A stretch of DNA of 64,000 bases, taken from the NCBI GenBank assembly GCA_905147135.1, contig LR990053.1, positions 18,426,501 to 18,490,500 on the forward strand, read 5' to 3'. This document shows positions 44,367 through 55,931 of the stretch, one piece after another (the first letter of the stretch is position 1; every line of letters starts with the position of its first letter). The position numbers and the translations under genes were made by a program. The stretch is from Blastobasis lacticolella. Its lineage: Eukaryota > Arthropoda > Insecta > Lepidoptera > Blastobasidae. Under the pieces are notes generated by a model. It saw nothing but the letters and a program-made list of their open reading frames with translations. It was not told the DNA's origin and did not search any database.

Positions 44367-47298
44367 GCAACATAGCTATGATGTTAGTGAAATATAGCTT
44401 TCTGTTAGTTAATAAATTCTGTATTTTTCCTTACACGCATTCTGACCAATTCAAAACCTACATGTTTCTTTTTTTTATTATCGGGAGTTTATTCAATGTA
44501 TGACACAAAAAGAATAACAAAGAATCGGTTCAAATTGTTTCATCCCACAACGTGATTGTTGACTAGTTCACTGTAGTAAAGTAATAAAACTAGTATACGC
44601 CGGGGCACGTTTAGTGCAATTTTATTTTGCTCGCAGAAAGAGTAAATCAATCATAGCTGTACTTTGTTCTCTTTCCTTGTTTCCGAGGTCCGGTCAAGTG
44701 TTGTTCGGGTGATTTGTGTGAATGTCCGAAATAAAACAGGCACGTCCACTTGACAGGATATTGAACTCGGTTGGCTTTTACGACATCGCTCCCTAATAAA
44801 AATTTAATATCATGTTGAGGAGCGCTTTCCCGTTTGTCCGGTTTGCGTTTGTTTCGCAGTTCTCGCTTTTCGAATACGATATTTGACGGAGTCCATTACT
44901 CGCCAGTAAAACGGACGGAAGCGACACAATGTTCCGTAAGTTGAAACAAATGTCGGATGACAGATGTCGGAAATCGGAAAAAAATATCTCGGACTATGTA
45001 TTGTAATATGCTTTCATTAACAATTCTCACGATTTGATTGAGCAATTGGATTTGACGATTGAAAGAGATATTTAATGTCCTATTCAATAAGGAAATTTTG
45101 AGTTTGAGTTTGGATTAGTCTCAAGAAATCATATATCTATGTCTAAATTATTTAGATATAGTATTGTTGTCAACAGTTTGTGATGGGACGCTAATAATTC
45201 AAATTCATAAAATATAACCCTCCTTCTGTCGCAGTCGGGTAAAAAGAAATGGCGTCGTTCGAACGTTTAAATTTGCTAAACACCAACATGTGGCACTTAC
45301 TTAAAATTCCGAAAACCAAAACCAATTTGTCACACGATATTATGTTAGTTTGAATGAGCAATAAGTTCCCAAAAATGTCGAGCTTAATCACAAGGGTCAC
45401 ACTTGTAAGTGAGAAAAAATTAAAAACTCTCATTCCAAAATGTCAAATAAATTCACACTGAGATATCGATGTAAAGACAATACCAAGGAAGCGAACAAGC
45501 TAGCCAAAGAATAAAAAACTATCATAAAAACAAAGGTTTAATATACATTTAAATAAACCTGTATACTAAGTCTTAAGACTTAGGGACGATTTTTAAAAAA
45601 TATGATGTTACTCGGCAAACCCTTGACCAATTTCAGGTACAAGTCCAGGCAGTTGACGCTACCAAAAATTGTAGCCAACTTAAATACGCGATAGCTATTG
45701 GCTGATCTGAAGCGACGCAATTGCGGAAAGGGACGGGATTGGTAGATTGCACTCCCCGCTACCAGGGATGATGCGCAGGCGTCGGTTGCCATCCATAACA
45801 ACCAAAGGACACCAAACAACACAAGCAAATAAGAACCTTATGTTAATTAGAGTAGATACTAAGATTGTAATTAGTAATTAATCTCTATTATAATTAAGTC
45901 AGCTAGACGAAACGAGGGCTAGAGGGTGGAAACTTTTTATTTCGGAGCGGAGCGAGGCGGCTGTATGAGCAGTGGAGCATTTATTGAGATCACATCTTAA
46001 AGTCTAATAATGTAAAATTATATTATTTTTTGATTTATTTATAAATTAGAGTCAGTGTATATTAGCAGCGGCGACAAAAGTTAAGTTGATACCTTTTATA
46101 TTTATGTAAATGGTTTGGGTCTATATTGGATCAATCTGATTAATTTCATCTATAAATTTCATGATTTTCCATTTGTATTCTCACTAGTAGAGATTTTATT
46201 AACATACATAGTTTAACTTAATCAAGATGGAAAGTGAAAGTTATCCAATCGATTGATATTTACATTTAATTTTAACGTTATTATTAACTACAAATTATCT
46301 CTGCGTAAGATAATGAGCAATATTCCAATAGGTATCTAAAGCATTCGTAACCACTCACTAGATGGCGGTGCGACAATTTTGGTAATTGTTAATCGCTTGA
46401 AATAAGTTCTTAGCAAACAGGATATAAATAAACACTGGGTTCGTTGTATTGGATAATATTGTATTTGTCAATAGTTTTCAACCATTTTAGAGGTTGTAAT
46501 AATAAAGGAACATAGTGAACATATCCAACTTCTATAAATATTTCTTTTTACATTTCGTTTAACCTTTAACATTTATGTTTATATTAATAAACATTTTATT
46601 TTGAAGTTTAGTATTAGTTGGCTGCATCAGTCAGTACCTACCATCATACAGATTATAAAAAGATTACCAAAATTGTAGGAGCGCCATCTATTGGTGCTTA
46701 TTGAAACCAACTATTGATAGTTACCTACTAGAAAACTCCTCATTAGAGCACGGTAATATTTGAACCAAATATACCGAAGCCTATGTCTATCATTATCATA
46801 TTAAGTAATTAATATGTCTGATATATCTCTCAACGAGATCATTATGTGCTATTATTTTATTGAATTCAACCAAAACCTATGTATATGTATGTATTGTGTA
46901 ATTCACGTTAACATTCATAATCACGTTAACTTATCCCTGTATATATATTCGTAATATGGTACTATTTGAATAAAATGATACCAAACCTACCTAAGTCTAT
47001 AAGTCTAAAATGTGTCTAAAATGCGACCCGATGCGATCATCACCAGTAACGAATACTTCATAATATATATTGTTTGATTGTATTCTGCATAAATGTTGGG
47101 TAATAAATACTTGTTATAGCTTAAACCAACGGTTTATTCATAATGTTATTCAACCAAAAGGCGTATGGGCCCTCCCAGCTTATACGACTAGTCTAATTAA
47201 CGAATATACATATATTATAATTTGGCCAATAGGCATGTGAGTTGATCCATCTCCATATGTCTAGCCTAATACCTGTGGGTAACGCGCAGCGTCGTCCA
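44367..47298. other. AT-rich desert
   Basis: Nearly 3 kb with only short frames (44896-45087, 45191-45433 and 45580-45828, minus), none with a domain. No clear repeat family, tRNA or hairpin was found. It may be unique intergenic or intronic sequence, or very old repeats. Confidence 0.5.
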
Positions 47299-47353
47299 AC
47301 GTCCTGCATGCATCCTGCATGTGTCGTGCATGTGTCGTGCATGCGTCCTGCAT
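47299..47353 (+). repeat. 11-bp tandem repeat, five units
   Basis: Units ACGTCCTGCAT, GCATCCTGCAT, GTGTCGTGCAT (twice) and GCGTCCTGCAT. GC-rich text with CGTCGCGTCGCTGTCGCG follows to about 47390. Embedded in AT-rich DNA. Confidence 0.85.
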
Positions 47354-48070
47354 GTCTCCGTCGCGTCGCTGTCGCGTCCGTGTTGCGTCATGTGCGGACT
47401 GCCTTAATGAGTCGAATACTTGTCTAATAAGATATCATTTATATTGACACATTGTTTTACTTTAATTGGCTTAATTAAGCTTATGTTTGATTATATGTTT
47501 TAACTTTGCAGACCAAGTATGACGCTTCGACTTTCACTTATGTAAATGTAGTGATTTGATTTGAACGAATAATTGTTTAAATGATATTAATTGATTAATT
47601 AATCATAATTAGTCTTAACTGGGCAGAGTGGTTTTTATACGTTATCAGAACAGGTTTTTTGCCCAATCTATCAGGAATTGGCACTAGGAAACGTGTTCTG
47701 AACATCACGGATTTCATTATTAATTTCAAATCTAGAAATCCTTGGTAAAAAAATCCTAATCAGTTTCAATCGTAGAGTCACAATTAAGTAAATACACGTA
47801 TATCTATACTTTTAACTCTACCTGTGACTTTAATTCATATTCCCGCATACCTTGACTTATTTTCAGTAAATTACTTTCTAAGTTAGAAGTTTCTAGTTAG
47901 TTAGTAAAACAAGTAACTTAATTTTGGACTAATGGTACTTAAATGCCTTAAATAAAGTCATTTTCTTTAGAGGTTTTCAGTAAGAAATATCTTCTAATCT
48001 CATAAAGTTAAAGTTAATTGACTGTCGTTGACGGTCTTTGTACAACTCATTTTCTATTCACTCACACACG
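47354..48070. other. AT-rich, nothing recognised
   Basis: Stops in all frames. No shared repeats seen. Confidence 0.45.
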
Positions 48071-48261
48071 ACGGTGAGACCTCCTCATCTGACGTTCAAG
48101 GCTTTGACCAACCTTAGCACCGGGTCATCCATTGAACGTGAATAGCTTGACCATACATTTAGGACGGTACCACCTCATCTGGCGACCGTTAACGAGGATA
48201 GCTTTAATAGAGTCACCGCACCAGCACATCGGGTGACCGTTGACCAGGCTAGCTTTATTAG
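48071..48261 (+). repeat. Degenerate ~48-bp tandem repeat, four units
   Basis: Units begin near 48071, 48116, 48163 and 48211 and share the order (C)CACCTCATCTGG-like, CGACCGTTAACGAGG-like and ATAGCTTTAATAG-like. The last two units are closest to each other. Confidence 0.65.
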
Positions 48262-48421
48262 TAATATTAGCATCCCGGACTATCTCAAGTTAATTCTGTT
48301 TTGATCTACCCTTACATAACAATACTTGAGCCACATTATTATTAATCGGTCTCAGACAGTTCATGTAGAGGTTGGTGGAATGTCAGACAGATATAAGTAA
48401 TAGATGTGTCGGCACCGTATT

Positions 48422-49235
48422 GAGCTCAAGAAATATGCCACTTCATTGCGATAGTAAAGACTTAGTAGACCCACGAAACATTAATATGCCCGTGAAAAAT
48501 CTGGCATATTTTTTTTTTTATGTCATACGGTAGGCAAACAGGCAAGCGGGCCACCTGATGGAAAGTGGTCACCACTGCCTATAGACATTAGCAACACCAA
48601 GAGTATCGCTAATGCGTTGCCTACCTCTATAACACGTTGCTCTGGTAGCAAAAGGCAAATGCCACTCCACTGCCAAAGCCACGGTTCCCCAAATGGAGCC
48701 CCATGGAGCACTGGAAACCTTACTCACCGGCAGAAACACAATACTATTTAAGAGAGTATTATTTAGCGGCAATATTCTGTAAGGTGGAGGTACTTCCCCA
48801 GTCGGGCGGCTCCAATTCGAACGAGATACCCCGCTATGCCCTACCTCTCTTAAAATTTGGAACAATAAAAAAATATCGGTAGAGTAAAAATACTTTGTCG
48901 ACCTAGGCTTTCGACTTTTCGTAACGATAGTATTTATATAAGTAAAAAAACGCGGTCTGCTTTACATTCTCTCGGCATTTTCGATAGTCAGCTTTATTAA
49001 TGTGTCTGACAGGCGAAACTACTAAAAGGATGTAAGGCAGACTGTTTTCTTTTACTTCTATTGGTAACGCTATCGCTACGAAAAGTCGAAAGCCTAAGTC
49101 GACAAATTGTTTTTACTCTACCGAACGTGCCAGGTTGTGCATGGGCAGACTAACGTGTTATGGCTCTACTAAGCCTCTACTATAACTATAAAAAGTGGCA
49201 TATTTCTTGACCTCGATGACGTAGGATAAGTAACC
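48422..49235. mobile_element. Large foldback element, split by insertion
   Basis: Outer arms: GAGCTCAAGAAATATGCCAC ... CTGGCAT (48422-48507) against GTGCCAGGTTGTGCATGGGC ... GGCATATTTCTTGACCTC (49128-49214). Inner arms: CGGTAGAGTAAAAATACTTT ... CTTTCGACTTTTCGTAACGA (48877-48978) against 49012-49123, ending TTTTTACTCTACCG. The loop is ~33 bases. Without the 48508-48876 insertion the element is ~445 bp and almost all stem. One arm recurs at 15483-15722. No coding capacity. Confidence 0.85.
48508..48865 (-). repeat. Short element family C, nested, near full length
   Basis: Begins after a T run (A tail of the reversed element), then TGTCATACGGTAGGCAAACA, and ends ATGCCCTACCTCTCTTAAA, the same 5' boundary as the copy at 10561. 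Near-identical to 36285-36573. It sits between the outer and inner halves of a foldback arm, so it is younger than that element. Confidence 0.85.
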
Positions 49236-49496
49236 CACGGTAATAAGATATAGTAATAATAATAAGGATAAGTAACCCTCACAGTATATTACGGAACCAA
49301 GAAAAATATATACTGTCAAATTACTTAGTCGTACGTGAGTCGGTCATTCTATTAAAATCATAAATGAACAAATTCGTTTGTCTGCAAAATATGTTTATTC
49401 GTATTACGTGAATTTGTATAAAACGAGATGGCTGAATAAGTGAAGAAAAATATTGTTTAATTACTATAATTGTCGACCACCATTAAAAAATCCTTT
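49236..49496. other. Flank with a duplicated GGATAAGTAACCC
   Basis: AGGATAAGTAACCC occurs at 49223-49236 and again at 49263-49277, ~40 bases apart, next to the foldback end. Nothing else. Confidence 0.5.
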
Positions 49497-49830
49497 CGGT
49501 AATGTCTCGGTAGTGGTCCGCCTTGGTGAGGTCCGCTTTGACCATAATCCAGATTTTGGCAGATCGGATAATTATAGGAGAGCGACTACTATCTGACATC
49601 CGTAACCCTGCTACCAGTAGAACCTGACCAGACCGGATCATCGTTACACATTCAGTCGCCTGAATGAGCCGGTTTCATCACGATGTTTCCCTTCACCGTA
49701 AGAGCACCGGTTAGCATTCAACTAATGTACATAACTCAGAAAAGAGTCATTGGTAAATGGCCGCCGTGGAATTCGAACCAGGTACTTCTCATGAGTCGGA
49801 TACCTTAACCACTCGGCCACCGACGCCGCT
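49497..49830 (-). repeat. SINE-B, full length, reversed
   Basis: Ends with the tRNA-like head on the right: TGGAATTCGAACCAGGTACT, then AACCACTCGGCCACCGACGC (reverse of A- and B-box regions). Best-preserved SINE-B copy in the window at ~330 bp. Confidence 0.88.
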
Positions 49831-49955
49831 GTAAGTAAATAAAAACTCTTTATTGCACACACAAAAATTGTACATAACAGGAAAATAAGAAAAACAATAT
49901 ATATGCGCGCAAAGGCGGTATTATCGGTTTAATTGATCTCTTCCAGTCAACCTTT
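49831..49955 (-). mobile_element. LINE 3' tail, family D, reversed
   Basis: TAAAAACTCTTTATTGCACA, CAAAGGCGGTATTATCGG and GATCTCTTCCAGTCAACC are the reverse of the family D words. It abuts the SINE-B head directly. Confidence 0.7.
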
Positions 49956-50546
49956 GACAACCTTGCCCCTGTTTTATCGACCTCCAAATAGAATTATAAA
50001 TTATTCAAACTCTTCTCTCTTGTCCAGTCAAATACATCAAAAACAACCAATACCAGTTACCTATTAGCAATAACCACCAATAGGCACACTCAATCACACA
50101 AACCGCTCGCTCACAACGCCGCATTTGGCAACACTTTTCAAACATAAACGAATTAATACATCAACGAGTACAACTCCGCAGCCGACAACGTAAACATGGC
50201 CGAGTGCTACCGAAATGGATTCCATCAGGTTTAGTTGGAGCAATGAAAGCTGAATTAGGGGAATTAGTTAAGTAGGCCATAACAATAATATTAACCCTCG
50301 ATGATTGCGGAAGGTGGCGCTTTACGAGGCGCCGCGGCCGTTACTGAGGCATTACCTTTTATACACCCGCCACGGCGCCGGGGCACTGCGCGCTGGATTT
50401 ATCGGACCAGTATTCGCTGCATTGGTGTTGTTGTCTTTATGCAGAATTGTCTTCGTATTTGGATGTGCTGGAAAGATTTTTAAGGAAACTGGCTACATGT
50501 GTATAGCAAACACTTTTTTTTTCCATTTTTTGTAGCTCGATTACAA
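49956..50546. other. No supported gene
   Basis: A GC patch at 50310-50410 gives two overlapping plus-strand frames (50301-50535) with no domain. Confidence 0.4.
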
Positions 50547-50655
50547 CAACTTGAGTGGTTCAGTTGATTCGATTCGGAGACATTCGATTTCCTGCCGGGT
50601 GAGGGGTTATATTAAGTATAACAAGAACGTATTTAAAAATAAGTATTTAAATCAA
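50547..50655 (+). repeat. SINE-A, decayed 5' half
   Basis: CAACTTGAGTGGTTCAGTTG, then CGATTTCCTGCCGGG and ATTTAAAAATAAGTATTTAA. B-box damaged. Confidence 0.6.
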
Positions 50656-50980
50656 AGATGAAAACCGTTCGAGGCGAATGGTTCAAAAATAAGGCCCCAG
50701 GCGGGTATTCGCAGTATGGGTGTTGTTCTTAATGTGAATTATCTTCATGGCCGGTTTACATGCGTCACCCTAACCTGAATGAGCTCGTTAAGCCATCCCT
50801 TTTTTTCCCGTGGGTTTTTTTTATGTTTGACTAGAGTAGTAGTAGAATTGGAGTTTGAGTTCATGCTGGCATGTCTTAATCTTTGAGTGATTTTTTTTGT
50901 TATAATTTTAGTTTTAAGAAAAATGAAGCTACTCGTCAATATTAAACATAAGGGAGAAAAGCATGCTTATTTAAAAAAAA
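50656..50980. other. No recognised feature
   Basis: AT-rich with T runs at 50797-50825 and 50892-50901. No gene or repeat recognised. Confidence 0.4.
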
Positions 50981-51195
50981 CACTGCGCCATCTAGCCCCA
51001 AAGTAAGCAAAGTGTTATGGGTGTTAGATAACTAATAAACTACTTATCTACCTTTTTTAAATACCTACCCATATCCGAAGCATCAATTAAAATTCATCAT
51101 TTCAATTTCTCCTGCTCGGCCGGGAATCGAGCCTGAGACCTCTGAGTGGCAGACCGTCTTTGGATGTTAACTAGTTTAACCACTCAGAACATCAA
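50981..51195 (-). repeat. SINE-A, reversed, near full length
   Basis: CACTGCGCCATCTAGCCCCA, TTATGGGTGTTAGATAACTA, AATTCATCATTTCAATTTC and GCTCGGCCGGGAATCGAGCC, then the head TTTAACCACTCAGAACATC. Confidence 0.85.
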
Positions 51196-53250
51196 ATCTA
51201 TCGTAATTAAATCTATGATCGCGATTCCGCCACAAACCATACAACCACATCCGCAGGAAGGTTATTAAATGTAGCCATACTTATTTACAAATAAATACAC
51301 CCTAATAAATTGATCACTGACAATATTAGGCTGCAAACCTCAAATATTAGACTGGAGCTGAATTAATTCCATTACCAGCCCATGTTTCGAATAATTCCGC
51401 TCGACCCTAATCCAAACATAATAAATTTGTTTTAATCACATCGTGCCTCGCGAGTTAAAATGTTTCAAATATTATGCTTCATCATATTATTTCGAGAACT
51501 AAATTCAATAAACCGGGTTTACTATGTGTCGTCAAAGACAGTTTGATGCGATTAGGGGGCACACAGACTGTGGTGTCACGCGGGAATTTTAAAATACGTG
51601 ACACGGGTATCGTTCTGGGTACCCGCAGTGACAAGTTCGCAAAAGGTGAGGCAATTAGGAAGGCTGGAAATTGGACCCGTTTGTTGTAACAATGAGTTTG
51701 GAATACGTAAAGAGGGCGGTATTTATGAGGGATACATGGCGGGGAGTGTGATCGCGTTCGCGGTGTCGTGGAATGGTGAGGCTCGAAGGACGGAAACTAT
51801 GGTGAGCAAGACGAATGCAATTCCAGTTTGCGGCCAGCAAGCGTCTGCCTCATTTGCCGATAGTATCCTTGGGGACTACACAATTTATTGTTTTTAATGT
51901 GTTTCTTTGTTAATTTATGTTTCAGTGATTAGACTGTGTTGTGGCGTGGTGTGCCATGTATAATACATGTTTCATATTACTTTTTTAGTCCCAACTCAAC
52001 ATTTTTCCATCTCGGCACTCAAGTACAGTAGAGCTCGTCTAGTCTAAAATGACGCGCCCCACTATCGCGTTAACGCACACAAGCAAGTTTAAAATATGGA
52101 CGCAATACATATACAAATGCCGTTACAACAATATGCATGGTATTTGGTGTATCGTTAATAGAATTGAATTAACTGAAAGTTGAGGTCATTGGCTGTCCTT
52201 AAGGGCCCATTATCTCATGCTTAACATTAGGTTTATTTTATTTATAAAATCTACGTTAAAAACTCAACTATTTATTTATTTATTCCATAAACTTTTATAG
52301 TTTTACAGTTTAAATTATATTCATTTTAACAAACTACACAGAAATTTAACTCTTAAGATGATAATGTAGTTATACTCTTGAACTATACGGGCGAGAGAAC
52401 ATGGATACCATATGTTTGTGTTCCAGTAAAAAACAATGAGCACTATTGGTCATTTTCGACTTTAGCCCGGGTCGGTTCGCTTTGATTATACCATTTTATA
52501 CGTGATACAAAATTGCAATGAAGCATAAGATCTGTTGAATTTGATTCTTCTAGCTAGGGTTAATTGAGAGTTCTTGACTTAAATATTACCAATTTCAAGA
52601 GACGGACTTACGACCTTGCAGAGGTCGGAGGCCTTGCAAAAATCGAGGGGTGTGCTTAATCAATTTTTCCGAAGTCTATCTACATCTCATAATATATAGT
52701 AATCTGTATGTCTACACCTACTATACTCTGTAAATAGCAACAAACTACAATACATTTTTATATACTTACGTGTAAAAAGAGTTTCATACACCCAATTCAA
52801 TATACTAACGTCAAGTCGTTATCACCACAATACAACTTCTGTAGTCCACGCAAACTTTTACAGTCCATTGCGTAGTTACTGGCACGCCGTTCCAAGCCAT
52901 CGTCTATCGCCATTCATGAAAGTGATACAAGTGTTATTAGGTACGAACAGTGCTCATCTCATCACTTACGAGGGGCGCGGGGGGCAGGGTAGGGCAATCG
53001 AAGGCGGCGTCCTTTGCGCGGTATCATCGTAGTTTTAAAAGAGGCGTAGCGGGTTGTTCCCGAGGGTATCGGAGCAGGCGGTGGCTACACTGGCGCAGTA
53101 AGTGCCTTCATTATCATAAAATTTCTTTGATATTTATATTTTTTAGGGTTCCTAAGGACAAACGGAGCACTATTACTGTCGGTCATCGTGCCCGTCCGTC
53201 TATCCGTCGTCTTTGTAATCGCATCAGATATTTTAAATTTTCATGATTTA
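51196..53250. other. No supported gene
   Basis: Frames at 51474-51689, 51598-51897 and 52950-53246 (plus) have no domains. TTATTTATTTATTCCATAAA at 52269-52290 may be a reversed LINE tail. GTCCGTCTATCCGTCGTC at 53194-53211 recalls the AGGGTTCC..ACGG repeat. Confidence 0.4.
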
Positions 53251-53306
53251 TCATCATCATCTTTGCGTTAAAGCCCGGTTGAGCTCCCGCTCAGCACGGC
53301 TTTAAA
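53251..53306 (-). repeat. SINE-B/RTE-type tail scrap, reversed
   Basis: ATCATCATCATCTTTGCGTT, then AAGCCCGGTTGAGCTCCCGC. The CATCATC..TTxGCGTxxAxxCCCGG order is common to SINE-B and RTE-type tails. Confidence 0.45.
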
Positions 53307-53348
53307 ATCGAAATTGTCAGGATTATTTATTTATTACAAACACACTTA

Positions 53349-53595
53349 CGTCGATGGCCTCATGGTGAAGGGTCCGACTTGTACCCTGAGGTATCGGGTT
53401 CGAATCCCAGTGCCGTCATGTACGAACAACTTTTTCTGAGTTATGTACATTAATTGAACACTTGCCGATGCTCCGATAACCCATTAACCGATGCGTACAG
53501 TGAGGAAAAACATTGTGATGAAATCTGTACATTCTGGTCAGGTTTCCCAGTTAACAGGGTTAAGGAGGTCAGATGGCATCAGCCGCCGTGCTAAC
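53349..53595 (+). repeat. SINE-B, 5' two-thirds
   Basis: Head GTCGATGGCCTCATGGTGAA, B-box GGGTTCGAATCCCAGTGCC, core GAGTTATGTACATTAATTGA, then AACATTGTGATGAAATCTG and CCCAGTTAACAGGGTT. A small duplication (GATGCTCCGATAACC..AACCGATGCG) lies inside. Confidence 0.8.
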
Positions 53596-53814
53596 ACTAA
53601 AAACCGGTCGCAGCAACGTTTTAGAATAGAATTTGACAAATTACATGTTGCTCTAGCATCAAAAGCGTGTTGGTAACCTAAGAATTATATGTGTTAATTG
53701 TAGAGAACCCTTTCTATGCGAGTCCGAATTGCACTTGCCCGGTTTTTTCAGTTAGGTATTTGAATGCCATTGCATGACTACCAAAGAACTCGTTCCTGAA
53801 CACGGCGTAAGTCG
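53596..53814. other. No recognised feature
   Basis: Short unique stretch between the SINE and the TIR element. Confidence 0.4.
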
Positions 53815-53958
53815 TATAGTGGTGTAGCTTACGCGTAGATTACATCAAGCGACGGCGACGCGTGTCGGCGCGCGTATTAGAAATTCATAAAACTTTTAGA
53901 TGACAGCATAACGCAATTTGCGTCACCGACGCTTGATATAATCCGCGCCTTACTATAG
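53815..53958. repeat. TIR element, ~145 bp
   Basis: TATAGTGGTGTAGCTTACGC, GTAGATTACATCAAGCGACG, GCGACGCG (53815-53863) is the inverted partner of CGCAATTTGCGTCACCGACG, CTTGATATAATCCGCGCC, TTACTATA (53912-53957). There are several mismatches and a short gap. The spacer is AT-rich. MITE-like. Confidence 0.65.
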
Positions 53959-55370
53959 CACCAATAAGCAGTAATTATTTAAATAGACTCTCGAACTATT
54001 TATTCTGAGAGAGAATATGAATATTTTTATATGGCTATTTTATCAATGTCAATGTTTTAATACTAGCAGATTTAGGTTCAAAGACACAGGGTGCAAGCGA
54101 CCTAATCGTTCCCTGGGGCTTCTAATGAATTAAAATTTGCCTGCAAAATTAAAGCACTTACCCCAGAACCCTATTTAAATAACGATTCAGATGATAATTA
54201 ATTATAATTTTCTGAATGTGACCCGACTTAAAGCCAGAATTAGTATGCTAGAATAAAATTCTATTCATTTAAGTTGAGAACTGAAATGTGTATGCTTAAT
54301 GATTAATGCTCAGTCTAAGAGGCTCTAAATGGGCTTAAATTTAGAAACTCAGCATTGAAAAAGAAACAATAGATGCATTGGGTCGCGTAGATACCAAGAA
54401 AGTAAAATGAGTTTAAGTGAGCCCTATCCTATCATTAGGATCAAGTTTGAGTTCAACAATAGTAAGTATCTATTTTCTTAAACTTTTAAAATTGACGAAT
54501 CACGCAAGTTAAAACTATTATGAGTCATACTCGTATATGGCAATATTTGCTTATGACGTTCAAACGAACTGACCAACAGAAAAAATAAAACAAACAAAAG
54601 AGTGTCACGTAACTCGTTTACGTCGTTTAAATCTACAATTTTTCTTTTCTCCTCTTACTTTTTTCTTCGTATCCGGCCAGTGTCTGCGCGGCCTAATGTG
54701 GCCAATACTGGCAACTACGTAATAAATTCCTGAGCGAGGCCCCGCCGAAATGGATGCTTATCACGAACTCGGGCGGTTTCCCGACCGCCGGTTAAGTGGC
54801 ACCGTTTTTGTCTCTGCAAGGGCCCCCGCATGGCCCCTGGGCCCCGCATAGCCTGTGGGCCTACTCTCTTCATATTTGATCCCAGTATTCCACCACGTAT
54901 CGATTTAACACGTACCCACGTCTGTGTTTATTGTTTTGATGGCTGAATGGGCGCCTATTGCCTTTTGGTATTGACTTAATTTCTCTGGGGCGAAGGAGCT
55001 GTCTCTTATTGCGAATATTAGCAGCGAAAATTGAGTCTAAGTATTAGAAAGGAAAAATCGACTGACTATCTTATTGACTGATATTTGACAACCAAGATTT
55101 GGCATGCAGGGGAGCATATTTTGAAATATTGTAGCTTTAACTGCTTACTGCTTGAGTGTTACCTAAGCTTTTTTGTAATTAGTATCCAGTAGTGACTGGA
55201 TGTGTAGCTATGGCGTTAACAATAGATGCTACTCAATAGTAGCTATCAAAACAATTAAACTGCACTTGTCATGCCCCGGTAATAAGAGTAATTGTTCCAA
55301 TGAACTTGAACTAAATTTTTCATACAAAAGCATTTCGACTCCAACATCCACCCGCGTAATATTGTTGTTT
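53959..55370. other. No supported gene
   Basis: AT-rich except a GC patch at 54680-54880 (GGGCCCCCGCATGGCCCC) with no frame. Nothing recognised. Confidence 0.4.
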
Positions 55371-55600
55371 GTGTATTACGACAGACAAACCGGCAAGCGG
55401 GCCACCTGATGGATAGTCGTCACCGCCGCGTATGGACATCAGCAATACTAGGAACGCCACCAATGCGTCGCCCGCCTCTAAAGATACCCCTTGAACGATC
55501 CCATGGCACAGTCCAAAGGAAACACTGTATCGTCCGAATCGTACGAGCGAGAAACGCTATAATTAGGCTTGCGAACTCCGCTCACGTATGGCTCCATAAT
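55371..55600 (-). pseudogene. LINE RT C-terminal end with tail, reversed
   Basis: Reverse complement: a decayed RT end with GTGTTTCCTTTGGACTGTGC and ATGGGATCGTTCAAGGGG (VFPLDC.MGSFKG), then GGCGGGCGACGCATTGGTGG, CTGATGTCCATACGCGGCGG and ATCAGGTGGCCCGCTTGCCG. It parallels the plus-strand copy at 16940-17180 base for base in order, and its last ~110 bases are the shared tail of element C. Confidence 0.7.
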
Positions 55601-55931
55601 AGTCTACCGAAAACACAATTCCCAAAGTCAACCACTTATAAAACTAGTTAAGCCCCAGCGCGGCACATCCAAAACACACATCTTAGTGTAAACTTCATTA
55701 ACAGCAAATCCCGGCGATGAATCGTCGGTGTTGCCAGTTGAAGACATGGGAACATTCTCTATACGTTCCGAGCGTGAAACAGGCTAAATGTAATTGCGGA
55801 GTTGTCACTTCGGTGCGTCCCTCGGGTCCTTAGTGCTAGGACGCGGCGTTAGTGGGGATCGCAAAGCGTTTGCATGTTGTGGAATCGATATCCGAAAGAT
55901 CGATTCGAAATAGTATGAGTTTAAAACTGAA
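55601..55931. other. No recognised feature
   Basis: Nothing identified before the Penelope-like insertion. Confidence 0.4.

Noticed and set aside
47299..48261. CRISPR-like array
   Set aside because: Units abut without spacers and the sequence is clearly animal; these are tandem repeats.
53349..53420. tRNA gene candidate (GGGTTCGAATCCCAGTGCC)
   Set aside because: It is the SINE-B head, followed by the SINE body.
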